Shown here in pieces: positions 36,401 to 45,424 of a stretch of DNA of 64,000 nt. Below the pieces are notes generated by a model. That model was not told the DNA's origin. It worked only from the letters and a program-made list of their open reading frames with translations, and searched no databases. The number at the start of each line of letters is the position of its first letter. Within the stretch, counting starts at the first letter, position 1. Position numbers and translations under genes: made by a program. Where the stretch lies: positions 1-64,000 of the forward strand of contig RDDZ01000106.1 in assembly GCA_003852775.1 (NCBI GenBank). Reading direction: 5' to 3'. This stretch comes from Microbacteriaceae bacterium. Its GTDB lineage: Bacteria; Actinomycetota; Actinomycetes; Actinomycetales; Microbacteriaceae.

Positions 36401-36422
36401 AACCCCCGGCGGACCGGGGGTT
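36401..36422 (-). terminator. Intrinsic terminator of tRNA-Val(CAC)
   Basis: AACCCCCGG and CCGGGGGTT form a 9-bp stem with a 4-base loop, followed on the minus strand by TTTTCTCG. It begins 4 bases after the CCA end, a classical Rho-independent terminator. Confidence 0.85.
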
Positions 36423-36425
36423 CCA

Positions 36426-36501
36426 TGGTGGGCGATACCAGACTCGAACTGATGACCTCTTCCGTGTGAAGGAAGCGCGCTACCAACTGCGCCAATCGCC
36501 C
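36426..36501 (-). tRNA. tRNA-Val (anticodon CAC), CCA encoded
   Basis: A 76-base minus-strand cloverleaf. The acceptor GGGCGAT pairs with ATCGCCC followed by A and an encoded CCA. The D-arm is GCGCAGTTGGTAGCGC, the anticodon stem CTTCC/GGAAG encloses TTCACAC (anticodon CAC), and the T-arm contains GTTCGAGTC. It reads GUG codons. Confidence 0.95.
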
Positions 36502-36579
36502 GCGACGACCATCCTGCCATATCCGGAGGGGGTGTTTCGCACACTTCGCCCGGTCGCGACACATGAGCGTGTCCCGGTT

Positions 36580-36607
36580 TTGACCTCGCGCGAGAATCGG
36601 CTACAGT
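36580..36607 (+). promoter_or_regulatory. Sigma-70-type promoter for the plus-strand tRNA cluster
   Basis: TTGACC, a 16-base spacer and TACAGT lie 29 bases before tRNA-Gly. This is the clearest -35/-10 pair in the window and would drive the Gly, Cys and Val tRNAs together. Confidence 0.7.
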
Positions 36608-36636
36608 CGTTCACGCACACCGAAACGGTGAGCAAC

Positions 36637-36709
36637 GCGGATGTAGCGCAGTTGGTAGCGCATCACCTTGCCAAGGTGAGGGTCGCGAGTTCGAGTCTCG
36701 TCATCCGCT
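36637..36709 (+). tRNA. tRNA-Gly (anticodon GCC)
   Basis: A 73-base cloverleaf. The acceptor GCGGATG pairs with CATCCGC, the anticodon stem TCACC/GGTGA encloses TTGCCAA (anticodon GCC), and the T-loop is GTTCGAGTC. CCA is not encoded. It reads GGC and GGU. Confidence 0.95.
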
Positions 36710-36748
36710 CGAGTTAGGAGTCTCACGGTCCATCAGGACCGCACACCT

Positions 36749-36819
36749 GGTGGCGTGGCCGAGAGGCGAGGCAGCGGCCTGCAAAGCCGTATACACGGGT
36801 TCGAATCCCGTCGCCACCT
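36749..36819 (+). tRNA. tRNA-Cys (anticodon GCA)
   Basis: A 71-base cloverleaf. The acceptor GGTGGCG pairs with CGCCACC, the anticodon loop CTGCAAA gives GCA, and the T-arm is GGGTTCGAATCCC. CCA is not encoded. It is 39 bases after tRNA-Gly. Confidence 0.95.
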
Positions 36820-36853
36820 CACTCACCGAAACCGAAGCGTAGGCCTCGGAAAC

Positions 36854-36928
36854 GGGCGATTGGCGCAGCGGTAGCGCGCTTCCCTGACACGGAAGAGGTC
36901 ACTGGTTCGATCCCAGTATCGCCCACCA
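36854..36928 (+). tRNA. tRNA-Val (anticodon GAC), CCA encoded
   Basis: A 75-base cloverleaf nearly identical in its acceptor and anticodon stems to the minus-strand tRNA-Val(CAC). The anticodon loop CTGACAC gives GAC and reads GUC and GUU. CCA is encoded at 36926-36928. The similarity suggests the two Val tRNAs are an inverted duplication. Confidence 0.95.
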
Positions 36929-36933
36929 GAAGT

Positions 36934-36949
36934 CCCCGCCGAGTCGGGG
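36934..36949 (+). terminator. Terminator of the plus-strand tRNA cluster
   Basis: CCCCG and CGGGG form a short stem with a 6-base loop, followed by a T-rich CTTTCGTGTTT. It starts 5 bases after the CCA of tRNA-Val(GAC). Confidence 0.65.
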
Positions 36950-37079
36950 GCTTTCGTGTTTCCAGGGCCGATCAGCCCGCCGGCTCGCCGCCCCACCTCG
37001 ACCGTCCGGCGCGAACCTGGGCCTCGGCATCGGTGTCCGCGTCGCGATCGGAGTCGGCCTGGGCCTCGCCTTCGGCAAC

Positions 37080-37259
37080 ATGGGGCTCGGGATCGGCGTG
37101 GGTGCCGCGGTCGGCATCGCGCTCGCGCTCGCGCTCGCGCTCGGCGGGGTGAAGCTCCCGCGCGACGAGGAGACCGCAGCGGAGGACACGGCCGGGGGAG
37201 AGGGCGATGCGCCGCCCTCGGACGCGTCGCCGGACGGAGACGCACCGCGCCACGACTAA
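37080..37259 (+). CDS. Small glycine-zipper membrane protein, possibly truncated
   Basis: From the first in-frame ATG it encodes 59 residues: a Gly/Ala-rich membrane helix ([18 protein letters not shown]) and an acidic tail ending DGDAPRHD. The frame stays open and keeps the same alternating pattern upstream (LGLGIGVRVAIGVGLGLAFG), but no ATG, GTG or TTG start is found there before the tRNA terminator. Either the protein is short, or its N-terminus was lost when the tRNA region was rearranged. No function is known. Its TAA stop forms part of the thrS -10 box. Confidence 0.45.
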   Translation: MGLGIGVGAAVGIALALALALGGVKLPRDEETAAEDTAGGEGDAPPSDASPDGDAPRHD

Positions 37260-37262
37260 AGT
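37257..37262 (+). promoter_or_regulatory. thrS: Putative -10 box of a leaderless promoter for thrS
   Basis: TAAAGT lies 7 bases before ATG 37270; its TAA is the stop codon of the preceding small ORF. The intervening TGGGGGA is too close to the ATG for a normal ribosome site. Confidence 0.5.
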
Positions 37263-37269
37263 TGGGGGA

Positions 37270-39219
37270 ATGAGCGCGCAGACCGGCTTCGACCTGTTCC
37301 CCGACCGCGCCGTCATCGCGATCCGCGTGAACGGCGAGCTCAAGGACAAGGCGACGACGGTCACGGAGACGGATGTCGTGGAGCCCGTCGAGGTGACCTC
37401 TCCGGACGGCCTCAACATCCTGCGCCACTCGACGGCGCACGTGCTCGCACAGGCGGTGCAGCGCATCAACCCCGAGGCCAAGCTCGGGATCGGCCCGCCC
37501 GTCACCGACGGCTTCTACTACGACTTCGACGTCGACACCCCCTTCACGCCCGAGGACCTCGCGGCGATCGAGAAGGAGATGGACCGCATCATCCGCTCGG
37601 GCCAGCGGTTTCAGCGGCGCGTCGTCACCGACGAGGAGGCGCGCGCCGAGCTCGCCGACGAGCCCTACAAGCTCGAGCTCATCGGCCTCAAGGGCTCCGC
37701 CGACGAAGGACAGGACGGCGAGAGCGTCGAGGTCGGCGGCGCCGAGCTGACGATCTACGACAACGTCGACCGTGAGGGCAACACCGTCTGGAAGGACCTC
37801 TGCCGCGGCCCCCACGTGCCCAACACGGGCGCGCTCGGCCACCACAAGCTCATGCGCAACGCCGCGGCCTACTGGCGCGGGTCGGAGAAGAACAAGCAGC
37901 TCCAGCGCATCTACGGCACGGCGTGGCCGACCAAGGACGAGCTGCGCGCCTACACGCAGCGCCTCGAGGAGGCCGCCAAGCGCGACCACCGCAAGCTCGG
38001 TGTCGAGCTCGACCTCTTCAGCTTCCCCGACGAGATCGGCTCGGGTCTCGCGGTGTTCCACCCCAAGGGCGGCATCATCCGCTACGAGATGGAGGAGTAC
38101 CTGCGCAAGCAGCTCCTCAAGAACGGCTACGAGCTCGTCAACTCGCCCCACATCACGAAGGGTCAGCTCTTCGAGACGAGCGGTCACCTGCAGTGGTACA
38201 AGGACGGCATGTTCCCGGCCATGCACCTCGACGAGGAGACCGACGCCGAGGGCAACGTCACGAAGCAGGGCCAGGACTACTACCTGAAGCCCATGAACTG
38301 CCCCATGCACAACCTGATCTTCCGGGCGCGCGGACGCAGCTACCGCGAGCTGCCGCTGCGGCTCGCGGAGTTCGGCACCGTGTACCGCTACGAGAAGAGC
38401 GGCACCCTCTCCGGTCTCACGCGCGTGCGCGGCCTCACGCAGGACGACGCGCACGTCTATGTGACGCCCGACCAGGTGAAGGACGAGCTCACCCGCCAGC
38501 TCGAGTTCGTGCTCGAGACGCTGCGCGGCTACGGTCTCGACGACTTCTACCTCGAGCTCTCCACGAAGGACCCGGAGAAGTACGTCGGCTCCGACGAGCA
38601 GTGGGAGGAGGCGACCGAGACGCTCCGCGAGGTCGCGGTCGCCTCCGGCCTCGAGCTCGTGCCCGACCCGGGCGGCGCCGCGTTCTACGGCCCGAAGATC
38701 TCGGTTCAGGCGCGCGACGCGATCGGCCGCACCTGGCAGCTCTCGACCGTGCAGCTCGACTTCAACCAGCCCGAGCGCTTCGACCTCGAGTACACGGGAC
38801 CGGACGGTAACAAGCATCAGCCGGTCATGATCCACCGTGCCCTCCTCGGCTCGATCGAGCGGTTCTTCGCGATCCTGCTCGAGCACTACGCCGGCGCGTT
38901 CCCCGCCTGGCTCTCGCCCGTGCAGGTGGTGGGCGTGCCCGTCGCGAACGAGTTCGCCGAGTACCTCGGCGGGGTGATCGACCAGCTCAAGGCCCAGGGC
39001 GTCCGTGCCGAGCTCGACGCGAGCGACGACCGCATGCAGAAGAAGATCCGCAACTGGACGACGCAGAAGGTGCCGTTCCAGCTCATCGCGGGCGGCCAGG
39101 ACCGCGACGCGGGCACCGTGAGCTTCCGCTTCCGCGACGGCCGCCAGGACAACGGCGTGCCGATCGACGAGGCCGTCCGCCGCATCCGCGAGGCGATCGA
39201 CACGCACGCGCAGGTCTGA
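37270..39219 (+). CDS. thrS: Threonyl-tRNA synthetase
   Basis: A 649-residue class II synthetase. It has an N-terminal TGS domain, an editing domain with [11 protein letters not shown] (HxxxH), catalytic motif 2 around [21 protein letters not shown], zinc-binding MNCPMHN, motif 3 [15 protein letters not shown], and a C-terminal anticodon domain ([10 protein letters not shown]). It charges tRNA-Thr. The ATG was chosen from the leaderless box and the TGS start; an upstream in-frame codon at 37207 lies inside the preceding ORF. No T-box is seen. Order thrS then HIT matches the conserved actinobacterial cluster. Confidence 0.95.
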   Translation: MSAQTGFDLFPDRAVIAIRVNGELKDKATTVTETDVVEPVEVTSPDGLNILRHSTAHVLAQAVQRINPEAKLGIGPPVTDGFYYDFDVDTPFTPEDLAAIEKEMDRIIRSGQRFQRRVVTDEEARAELADEPYKLELIGLKGSADEGQDGESVEVGGAELTIYDNVDREGNTVWKDLCRGPHVPNTGALGHHKLMRNAAAYWRGSEKNKQLQRIYGTAWPTKDELRAYTQRLEEAAKRDHRKLGVELDLFSFPDEIGSGLAVFHPKGGIIRYEMEEYLRKQLLKNGYELVNSPHITKGQLFETSGHLQWYKDGMFPAMHLDEETDAEGNVTKQGQDYYLKPMNCPMHNLIFRARGRSYRELPLRLAEFGTVYRYEKSGTLSGLTRVRGLTQDDAHVYVTPDQVKDELTRQLEFVLETLRGYGLDDFYLELSTKDPEKYVGSDEQWEEATETLREVAVASGLELVPDPGGAAFYGPKISVQARDAIGRTWQLSTVQLDFNQPERFDLEYTGPDGNKHQPVMIHRALLGSIERFFAILLEHYAGAFPAWLSPVQVVGVPVANEFAEYLGGVIDQLKAQGVRAELDASDDRMQKKIRNWTTQKVPFQLIAGGQDRDAGTVSFRFRDGRQDNGVPIDEAVRRIREAIDTHAQV

Positions 39220-39247
39220 CCCTCGCGCATTCGGGGACGAGAGCATC

Positions 39248-39664
39248 GTGAACTTCACGGTGCCGAGCTTCATCTACGGCGGCGAGGTGTACGACCGGAT
39301 CGGCGTCGTGTCGAACGGCTACGTCGTCGTCGGCGGGGGAGCCGCGGGCGACGTCGAATACGAGCCGCCCGCATCCTTCCCCGACCCCGCCACACCGAAC
39401 AACGTCATCGCGCCGTTCTGGACGGACCTCAACCCGGCCGACGGCGGCGGCATCCGCGTCGGCAGGAGCGGTGTCAGCATCTCCGACGTCGACACGGATG
39501 CCGCGTACGTGCTGCGCACGAGCCCGCCGACCGCGGGCGGCGTGGTGAGCTTCGACTACACCGTCAAGGGGCTCCTGCGCGGCACGTGGTCGACCTCGGC
39601 CACCCTGCGCTCTGGCGCCATCAACACCTACCCGATCGAGGTGACGCAGATCACCGTGAAGTGA
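39248..39664 (+). pseudogene. Fragment of a secreted beta-sandwich protein (likely remnant)
   Basis: A 138-residue ORF with GTG start and no signal peptide. It contains GVVSNGYVVVGGG, PDPATPNNVIAPFWTDLNP and a C-terminal FDYTVKG strand. The first two motifs match a C-terminal domain I associate with large secreted S8-type peptidases and related surface proteins. The piece lacks an export signal and any catalytic part, and the join after GGGIRVGR looks like an internal deletion. I interpret it as a decayed remnant; an intracellular protein cannot be excluded. Confidence 0.5.
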
Positions 39665-39671
39665 GCACGCC

Positions 39672-39711
39672 GCGGATGCCGGGCGACGCCGCGAGCGCGC
39701 CCGGCATCCGC
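39672..39711 (+). terminator. Strong hairpin between the remnant gene and the HIT gene
   Basis: GCGGATGCCGGGCG and CGCCCGGCATCCGC form a perfect 14-bp stem with a 12-base loop. It ends 7 bases before the HIT-gene -10 box. Confidence 0.7.
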
Positions 39712-39718
39712 GCGCGGG

Positions 39719-39724
39719 TAGCCT
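39719..39724 (+). promoter_or_regulatory. Putative -10 box of a leaderless promoter for the HIT gene
   Basis: TAGCCT is 7 bases before ATG 39732. The adjacent GTG at 39729 would leave only 4 bases, so ATG is preferred. Confidence 0.5.
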
Positions 39725-39731
39725 GGCGGTG

Positions 39732-40295
39732 ATGACACGCGACTACGACGGCACCGAGTACCCCCAGGCCGAGCCGGCGAGCGACTTCGCGGGCATCCCG
39801 GACGGCTTCGGCCGGCTCTGGACGCCGCACCGCATCGCCTACATCGAGCAGGGGGGCGGCTCGCCGGGCGACGACTGCGTGTTCTGCACCGCCCCGACCC
39901 TCACCGACGAGCAGGGGCTAATCGTGCATCGCGGCGAGCTCGCCTACGCGCTGCTCAACCTCTTCCCGTACAACAGCGGCCACCTCCTGGTTGTGCCGTA
40001 CCGCCATATTGCGACCTACGACGAGGCGGACGCGGCGGAGGTCGCGGAGATCGGCGCGATCACGCAGACCGCGATGCGCGTGATCCGTCGCACCTCGCGC
40101 GCCGACGGCTTCAACCTCGGCATGAACCAGGGGGCGATCGCGGGTGCCGGGATCGCCGCCCACCTGCACCAGCACGTCGTGCCGCGCTGGGCCACGGATG
40201 CCAACTTCTTCCCGATCGTGGCGCGCACCAAGGCGCTCCCGAAGCTCCTCGGCGAGGTGCGTCAGGAGATCGCCGACGCCTGGCCGAAGGCCTAG
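39732..40295 (+). CDS. HIT-domain protein, Ap4A phosphorylase-like
   Basis: A 187-residue protein. The HIT motif HLHQHVV carries His144, His146 and His148. An N-terminal RLWTPHRIAYI and a CVFC cysteine pair are typical of the actinobacterial diadenosine-tetraphosphate phosphorylase group next to thrS (Rv2613c in M. tuberculosis). It would degrade Ap4A, a by-product of aminoacyl-tRNA synthetases, which fits its position. Its TAG stop shares a CTAG with the stop of convergent pdxY. Confidence 0.88.
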   Translation: MTRDYDGTEYPQAEPASDFAGIPDGFGRLWTPHRIAYIEQGGGSPGDDCVFCTAPTLTDEQGLIVHRGELAYALLNLFPYNSGHLLVVPYRHIATYDEADAAEVAEIGAITQTAMRVIRRTSRADGFNLGMNQGAIAGAGIAAHLHQHVVPRWATDANFFPIVARTKALPKLLGEVRQEIADAWPKA

Positions 40296-41143
40296 CGGAG
40301 CTTCCGCACCTCGAACTGCATGCGCGGGTTCGCGTAGTACTCCTGGGACTCGACGAGCTTGAGCTCGCGCTCGCCCGACTCGTAGGTCTCGCGCAGGAGG
40401 TCCCACACGCTCGACGTCGTGCGCGCGAGCGCATGGGCGGCATCGCCCGTTGCGAGGTAGTGCGCCGTGAACAGCGCGGCCGTCACGTCGCCCGAGCCGT
40501 TCGCCTTCATCGGCAGCAGCGGCGTCTGCACGATCCACGCCCCCGAGTCGTCGACGACCATCATCTCGATCGTGTCGGGCTCGCGGTCGGGGCGCTCGAC
40601 GCTCGTCACGAGCACCGTGCGGGGGCCCATGGCGCGCGCGAGGTCGGCGGAGGCGAGGGTCGACTCGATCGTGTCGGGCTCGGTCTCGGTGAGGAAGCCG
40701 AGCTCGAACTGGTTCGGGGTGATGATGTCGGCCACCGGCACGACCTTCTCACGCAGCAGCACCGGGATCGCGGGCGCGACGAAGCAGCCCGACTTCGCGT
40801 TGCCCATGACGGGGTCGCACGCGTAGACGGCATCCGGGTTCGCGGCCTTCACCCGCGCGACGGCGTCGATGATGACATCGCCGATGCCCTCGGAGCCCTG
40901 GTAGCCCGACAGCACGGCGTCGATCGCGGGGAAGGCGCCGCGCTCCTCGATGCCGGTCACGACCTCGCGGACGTCCTCCGGCGGGATGAGCGGACCGCGC
41001 CACGCGCCGTACCCGGTGTGGTTCGAGAAGTTCACCGTGTAGACGGGGAGCACCTCGACGCCGATGCGCTGGAGGGGGAAGACGGCGGCCGAGTTGCCGA
41101 CGTGGCCGTAGGCGACGGCCGACTGGATCGAGAGGATCTTCAC
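40292..41143 (-). CDS. pdxY: Pyridoxal kinase PdxY
   Basis: A 283-residue ribokinase-fold kinase. It has [50 protein letters not shown] and the ATP/anion-hole motif [13 protein letters not shown] (catalytic Asp). It phosphorylates pyridoxal in vitamin B6 salvage. The GTG start is 6 bases after a CATCAT box, near the leaderless pattern. It is divergent from pdxS with 86 bases between starts, so salvage and de novo B6 genes share a control region. Confidence 0.92.
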   Translation of the reverse strand: MKILSIQSAVAYGHVGNSAAVFPLQRIGVEVLPVYTVNFSNHTGYGAWRGPLIPPEDVREVVTGIEERGAFPAIDAVLSGYQGSEGIGDVIIDAVARVKAANPDAVYACDPVMGNAKSGCFVAPAIPVLLREKVVPVADIITPNQFELGFLTETEPDTIESTLASADLARAMGPRTVLVTSVERPDREPDTIEMMVVDDSGAWIVQTPLLPMKANGSGDVTAALFTAHYLATGDAAHALARTTSSVWDLLRETYESGERELKLVESQEYYANPRMQFEVRKLR

Positions 41144-41229
41144 CGTCCGATGATGCCACTGCGCAGCATGTGGCGATGTATGTCATCGTCAGCGGGCCGC
41201 GCGAACGGTCGCGGAATAGGATTCCCCAC
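41144..41229. promoter_or_regulatory. Divergent promoter region between pdxY and pdxS
   Basis: The pdxS side holds TAGGAT at 41217-41222, 7 bases before ATG 41230. The pdxY side holds CATCAT (minus strand, 41155-41150), 6 bases before its GTG. No obvious MocR/PdxR direct repeats were recognised. Confidence 0.5.
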
Positions 41230-42133
<904 letters not shown>

Positions 42134-42144
<11 letters not shown>

Positions 42145-42742
42145 GCCCGGCGACGGTCTCCGGGTCGGCGTCCTCGCCCTCCAGGGCGATGTGCGCGAGC
42201 ACCTCGCCGTGCTGCGCGAGCTCGGTGCGGACGCCGTGTCGGTCCGCCGCCCGCAGGAGCTCGACACGGTGGGGGGCCTCGTCATCCCCGGTGGCGAGTC
42301 GAGCGTCATCGACAAGCTGAGCCGCCTGTTCGGCATGGCCGCTCCGCTGCGCGCCCGGATCGCGGGCGGGATGCCCGTCTACGGCACATGCGCGGGGCTC
42401 ATCATGCTCGCCGACACCGTGCTCGACGCGATCGCCGGCCAGCAGAGCCTCGGAGGGCTCGACGTCGCGGTGCGGCGCAATGCCTTCGGCAACCAGAACG
42501 ACTCCTTCGAGACCGACCTCGCCATCCCCGAGCTCGGGGAGCCGCCCGTGCACGCGGTGTTCATCCGGGCCCCCGTCGTCGAGTCGGTGGGGGCCCGGGC
42601 GCGCGTGCTCGCGGCGCTCCCGGACGGCCGCGTCGTCGCCGTCGAGCAGGGCAACCTGCTCGGCACGTCGTTCCACCCCGAGGTCACGGGCGAGCACCGC
42701 TTCCACGCGCGCTTCCTCGAGCGGGTGCGCGCGACGTCCTGA
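42134..42742 (+). CDS. pdxT: Pyridoxal 5'-phosphate synthase glutaminase subunit PdxT
   Basis: A 202-residue class I glutaminase. The catalytic cysteine is Cys86 in [11 protein letters not shown] and the His/Glu are His181 and Glu183 in TSFHPEVTG; also VIPGGESS and [13 protein letters not shown]. It releases ammonia for PdxS. The GTG start lies inside the pdxS end and gives translational coupling. Confidence 0.94.
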
Positions 42743-42779
42743 CCTCCCGGCGGAGCAGCCTCGCTGCCATGCTGGGCGC

Positions 42780-43415
42780 ATGAAGCTCTACGCCGACTTC
42801 GCCCCGCGCCGCGTGCGGCAGATCGTCGCCGACCTCTCGGCGCTCGTCGTCATCGCGCTCGCGATCGCGGCGGGTGTCACGGTGCACGGCGTGATCGCCG
42901 CGTTCGGGGCGGCGTTCGGACGTCTCGAGGACGCGGGGACCGGCTTCCAGGACACGATGGGGGAGCTGGGGGAGTCGCTCAGCGGCGTGCCGCTCCTCGG
43001 CGACGGGGTGCGCGGGATCCTCGACTCCGCGGCCGGCGCGGGCGGATCGCTCGCGGACGCGGGGCGCACCGGGCAGGCGGTCATCGAGTCGATCGCCGTG
43101 GGCGCGGGCCTCGGCGTCGCCGCGCTGCCGATCGCGATCGTGCTGCTCGTGTGGCTGCTTCCGCGCGTCCGCTTCGTGCTCCGCGCACGCACGACCCGGG
43201 CCCTCTTCGCGCTGCAGGACGGCCCCTCGCTGCTCGCCCTGCGGGCGCTCGACGACGCCACGGCGAAGGAGCTCGCACGGATCTCGCCCCGGCCCGTGCG
43301 CGCCTGGCTCTCCCAGGACGCGGACGTCGTCCACCGCCTCGCCGAGCTCGAGGCGCGGGAGGCCGGCATCCGTCTGGAGGGACGCGGCGCGGGAGCGGGT
43401 GCGCAGCCCGCGTGA
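42780..43415 (+). CDS. Hypothetical membrane protein with two TM segments
   Basis: A 211-residue protein starting [19 protein letters not shown]. Membrane segments at ~19-45 and ~107-127 flank an external Gly/Ala-rich loop ([16 protein letters not shown]). The C-terminal cytoplasmic part carries [18 protein letters not shown] and a helical tail. I do not know the family's function. The ATG is 6 bases after a CATGCT box, near the leaderless pattern. It lies between pdxT and yebC, where actinobacteria often keep such a gene. Confidence 0.75.
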   Translation: MKLYADFAPRRVRQIVADLSALVVIALAIAAGVTVHGVIAAFGAAFGRLEDAGTGFQDTMGELGESLSGVPLLGDGVRGILDSAAGAGGSLADAGRTGQAVIESIAVGAGLGVAALPIAIVLLVWLLPRVRFVLRARTTRALFALQDGPSLLALRALDDATAKELARISPRPVRAWLSQDADVVHRLAELEAREAGIRLEGRGAGAGAQPA

Positions 43416-43426
43416 TCCGCCGCGGC

Positions 43427-43432
43427 TAGACT
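43427..43432 (+). promoter_or_regulatory. Putative -10 box for yebC
   Basis: TAGACT about 30 bases before the GTG start; the gene also has a GAGAGGAG ribosome site, so this transcript has a leader. Confidence 0.4.
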
Positions 43433-43461
43433 GGCCCCCGCATTTCTTCGAGAGGAGCACC

Positions 43462-44223
43462 GTGAGCGGGCATTCCAAGTGGGCGACGACCAAGCACAAG
43501 AAGGCGGTCATCGACGCACGCCGCGCCAAGTCCTTCGCCAAGCTCATCAAGAACATCGAGGTGGCCGCGAAGCTCGGCGGTCCCGATCTGAACGGCAACC
43601 CGACGCTCTACGACGCCGTCCAGAAGGCCAAGAAGACCTCGGTCCCCAACGACAACATCGACCGCGCCATCAAGCGCGGCGCGGGCATCTCCGGCGAGGC
43701 CGTCGAGTACACCAACATCATGTACGAGGCGTACGGCCCGAACGGCGTCGCCCTCATGGTGGAGTGTCTGACCGACAACAAGAACCGCGCCGCCGCCGAG
43801 GTGCGCACCGCACTGAGCCGCAACGGCGGCACGCTCGCCGACCCCGGTTCGGTCGCCTACAACTTCAGCCGCAAGGGCGTCATCTCGATCACGAAGACCG
43901 AGGGTGTCACCGAGGACGCGATCCTCGAGGCGGTCATGGACGCGGGCGTCGAGGACGTCATCGACCAGGGCGGCGGCTTCGAGATCATCACGGAGCCGAG
44001 CGAGCTCGTCGCGGCCCGTCAGGCGCTCCAGGAGGCCGGCCTCGACTACGACTCGGCCGAGGCGGAGTTCGTGCCGAACCTCAAGGTCGAGATCGACGCC
44101 GAGACGGCGCGGAAGATCTTCCGCCTCATCGACGCCCTCGAGGACAGCGACGACGTGCAGAACGTCTTCAGCAACTTCGACATCCCGGCCGACGTCCAGG
44201 CCGAGCTCGACGCCGAGGACTGA
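43462..44223 (+). CDS. yebC: YebC/PmpR-type protein
   Basis: A 253-residue protein starting [23 protein letters not shown], the family signature. Also visible are [34 protein letters not shown] and an acidic C-terminus. The family has been described as transcriptional regulators and more recently as ribosome-associated factors for difficult peptides; which applies here is unknown. The GTG has a good ribosome site. It precedes ruvCAB, the widespread arrangement. Confidence 0.93.
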   Translation: MSGHSKWATTKHKKAVIDARRAKSFAKLIKNIEVAAKLGGPDLNGNPTLYDAVQKAKKTSVPNDNIDRAIKRGAGISGEAVEYTNIMYEAYGPNGVALMVECLTDNKNRAAAEVRTALSRNGGTLADPGSVAYNFSRKGVISITKTEGVTEDAILEAVMDAGVEDVIDQGGGFEIITEPSELVAARQALQEAGLDYDSAEAEFVPNLKVEIDAETARKIFRLIDALEDSDDVQNVFSNFDIPADVQAELDAED

Positions 44224-44248
44224 GCTCATCGCGGGCCAGGCGCTGCGC

Positions 44249-44809
44249 GTGCTCGGGATCGACCCCGGGCTCACGCGGTGCGGTGTCGGCGTCGTGGACG
44301 TCCTGCCGGATCGGCGGGTCTCGCTCGTGTACGTCGGCGTCATCCGCACACCCGCGGACGCGGAGCTGCCCGCGCGGCTGCTCGCGGTGTCGGAGGGGAT
44401 CGCGGCGGCGATCGCCGAGCACCGCCCGGATGCCGTGGCCGTCGAGCGCGTCTTCGCGCAGCAGAACCTGCGCACGGTGATGGGCACGGCGCAGGCGAGC
44501 GGGATCGCGGTGGCCAAGGCGGCCGAGGCCGGCCTGCAGGTGGCGCTCCACACGCCGAGCGAGGTGAAGGCGGCCATCACGGGCTACGGCTCGGCCGACA
44601 AGGCCCAGGTCGGGGCGATGGTGGCGCGCGTGCTCGGGCTCGCCGAGGTCCCGAAGCCCGCGGATGCCGCGGACGCGCTCGCGCTCGCCATCTGCCACGG
44701 CTGGCGCGGGGGAGCGACCGCGCGGGACGCGGGTGACGCGGGCGGACTGACCCCCGCGCAACGGGCGTGGCGTGACGCCGAGAAGTCGGCGGGCAAACGT
44801 AAGCTCTAG
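44249..44809 (+). CDS. ruvC: Holliday junction endodeoxyribonuclease RuvC
   Basis: A RuvC nuclease of about 186 residues. It starts at [13 protein letters not shown] with the first catalytic Asp, followed by [17 protein letters not shown] (Glu) and the late acidic pair in [13 protein letters not shown]. It resolves Holliday junctions with RuvAB. The start is uncertain. The family reads M-R-V-LGIDPG, but the codon before RVLG is CTG (44243), so either CTG or the next GTG (44249) is used. No ribosome site is evident. The -10 box for ruvA lies within its last codons. Confidence 0.9.
   Translation: MLGIDPGLTRCGVGVVDVLPDRRVSLVYVGVIRTPADAELPARLLAVSEGIAAAIAEHRPDAVAVERVFAQQNLRTVMGTAQASGIAVAKAAEAGLQVALHTPSEVKAAITGYGSADKAQVGAMVARVLGLAEVPKPADAADALALAICHGWRGGATARDAGDAGGLTPAQRAWRDAEKSAGKRKL
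44800..44805 (+). promoter_or_regulatory. Putative internal -10 box of a leaderless promoter for ruvA
   Basis: TAAGCT is 7 bases before ATG 44813, inside the last codons of ruvC, suggesting an independent ruvAB promoter. Confidence 0.4.
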
Positions 44810-44812
44810 AAC

Positions 44813-45424
44813 ATGATTTCGAGTGTCCGCGGCACGGTCCTGCACGTCGCGGGCGGAAGCGCCGTCATCGAGGTCGGCGGCGTGGGCCTGCACGTGGCGC
44901 TCACCCCTGAGCACGCGCTCACCCTGCGCGTCGGCTCGGAGGCCTCCGTGCACACGGCGCTCATCGTCCGGGAGGACGAGCTGAGCCTCTACGGCTTCTC
45001 CACGCGCGAGCAGCTCGAGCTCTTCGAGCTGCTGCGCGGCGTCTCGGGCGTCGGGCCCAAGTCGGCGCAGGGCGTGCTCGCGCAGCTCAGCCCCGAGGAG
45101 ATCGCGCGAGCCGTGGCCGACGAGGACGACGCGCCGTTCCGCCGCGTCTCCGGCATCGGCCCGAAGACCGCGAAGCTCATCACGGTGTCGCTCGCGGGCA
45201 AGGTGCTCCCGCCGAGCCCCGCGCGGCCGGGCGTCCCGGTCGTCGCGCCCGACGCGGATGTCGTGGCCGCGCTCGTGGGCCTCGGCTGGCCCGAGCGCAC
45301 GGCCACCACGGCGGTCGAGGAGCTGCTCGCTGAGCTCGGCGACGGCGCACCCTCCGAGACGGCCGCCCTCCTGCGCCTCGCGCTCAGCCGCCTCGGTCCG
45401 CAGCGGGCGGGGGTGCGCGCGTGA
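44813..45424 (+). CDS. ruvA: Holliday junction branch-migration protein RuvA
   Basis: A 203-residue protein. An OB-fold domain ([22 protein letters not shown]) is followed by two helix-hairpin-helix motifs ([16 protein letters not shown] and [13 protein letters not shown]) and a C-terminal RuvB-binding domain. It binds four-way junctions as a tetramer. Its stop overlaps the ruvB GTG. Confidence 0.95.
   Translation: MISSVRGTVLHVAGGSAVIEVGGVGLHVALTPEHALTLRVGSEASVHTALIVREDELSLYGFSTREQLELFELLRGVSGVGPKSAQGVLAQLSPEEIARAVADEDDAPFRRVSGIGPKTAKLITVSLAGKVLPPSPARPGVPVVAPDADVVAALVGLGWPERTATTAVEELLAELGDGAPSETAALLRLALSRLGPQRAGVRA

Noticed and set aside
36143..36562. 139-codon minus-strand ORF crossing tRNA-Val(CAC)
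   Set aside because: It reads straight through the tRNA and its terminator; only its last ~20 codons resemble a DNA-binding helix, which is reported as a remnant.
36960..37269. T-box leader for thrS, and likewise for alaS (57516-57581)
   Set aside because: Neither gap is long enough with the needed specifier stem and T-box sequence; both genes have short or no leaders.
44224..44812. LexA/SOS box for ruvCAB
   Set aside because: No GAAC-N4-GTTC type element was seen upstream of ruvC or ruvA.
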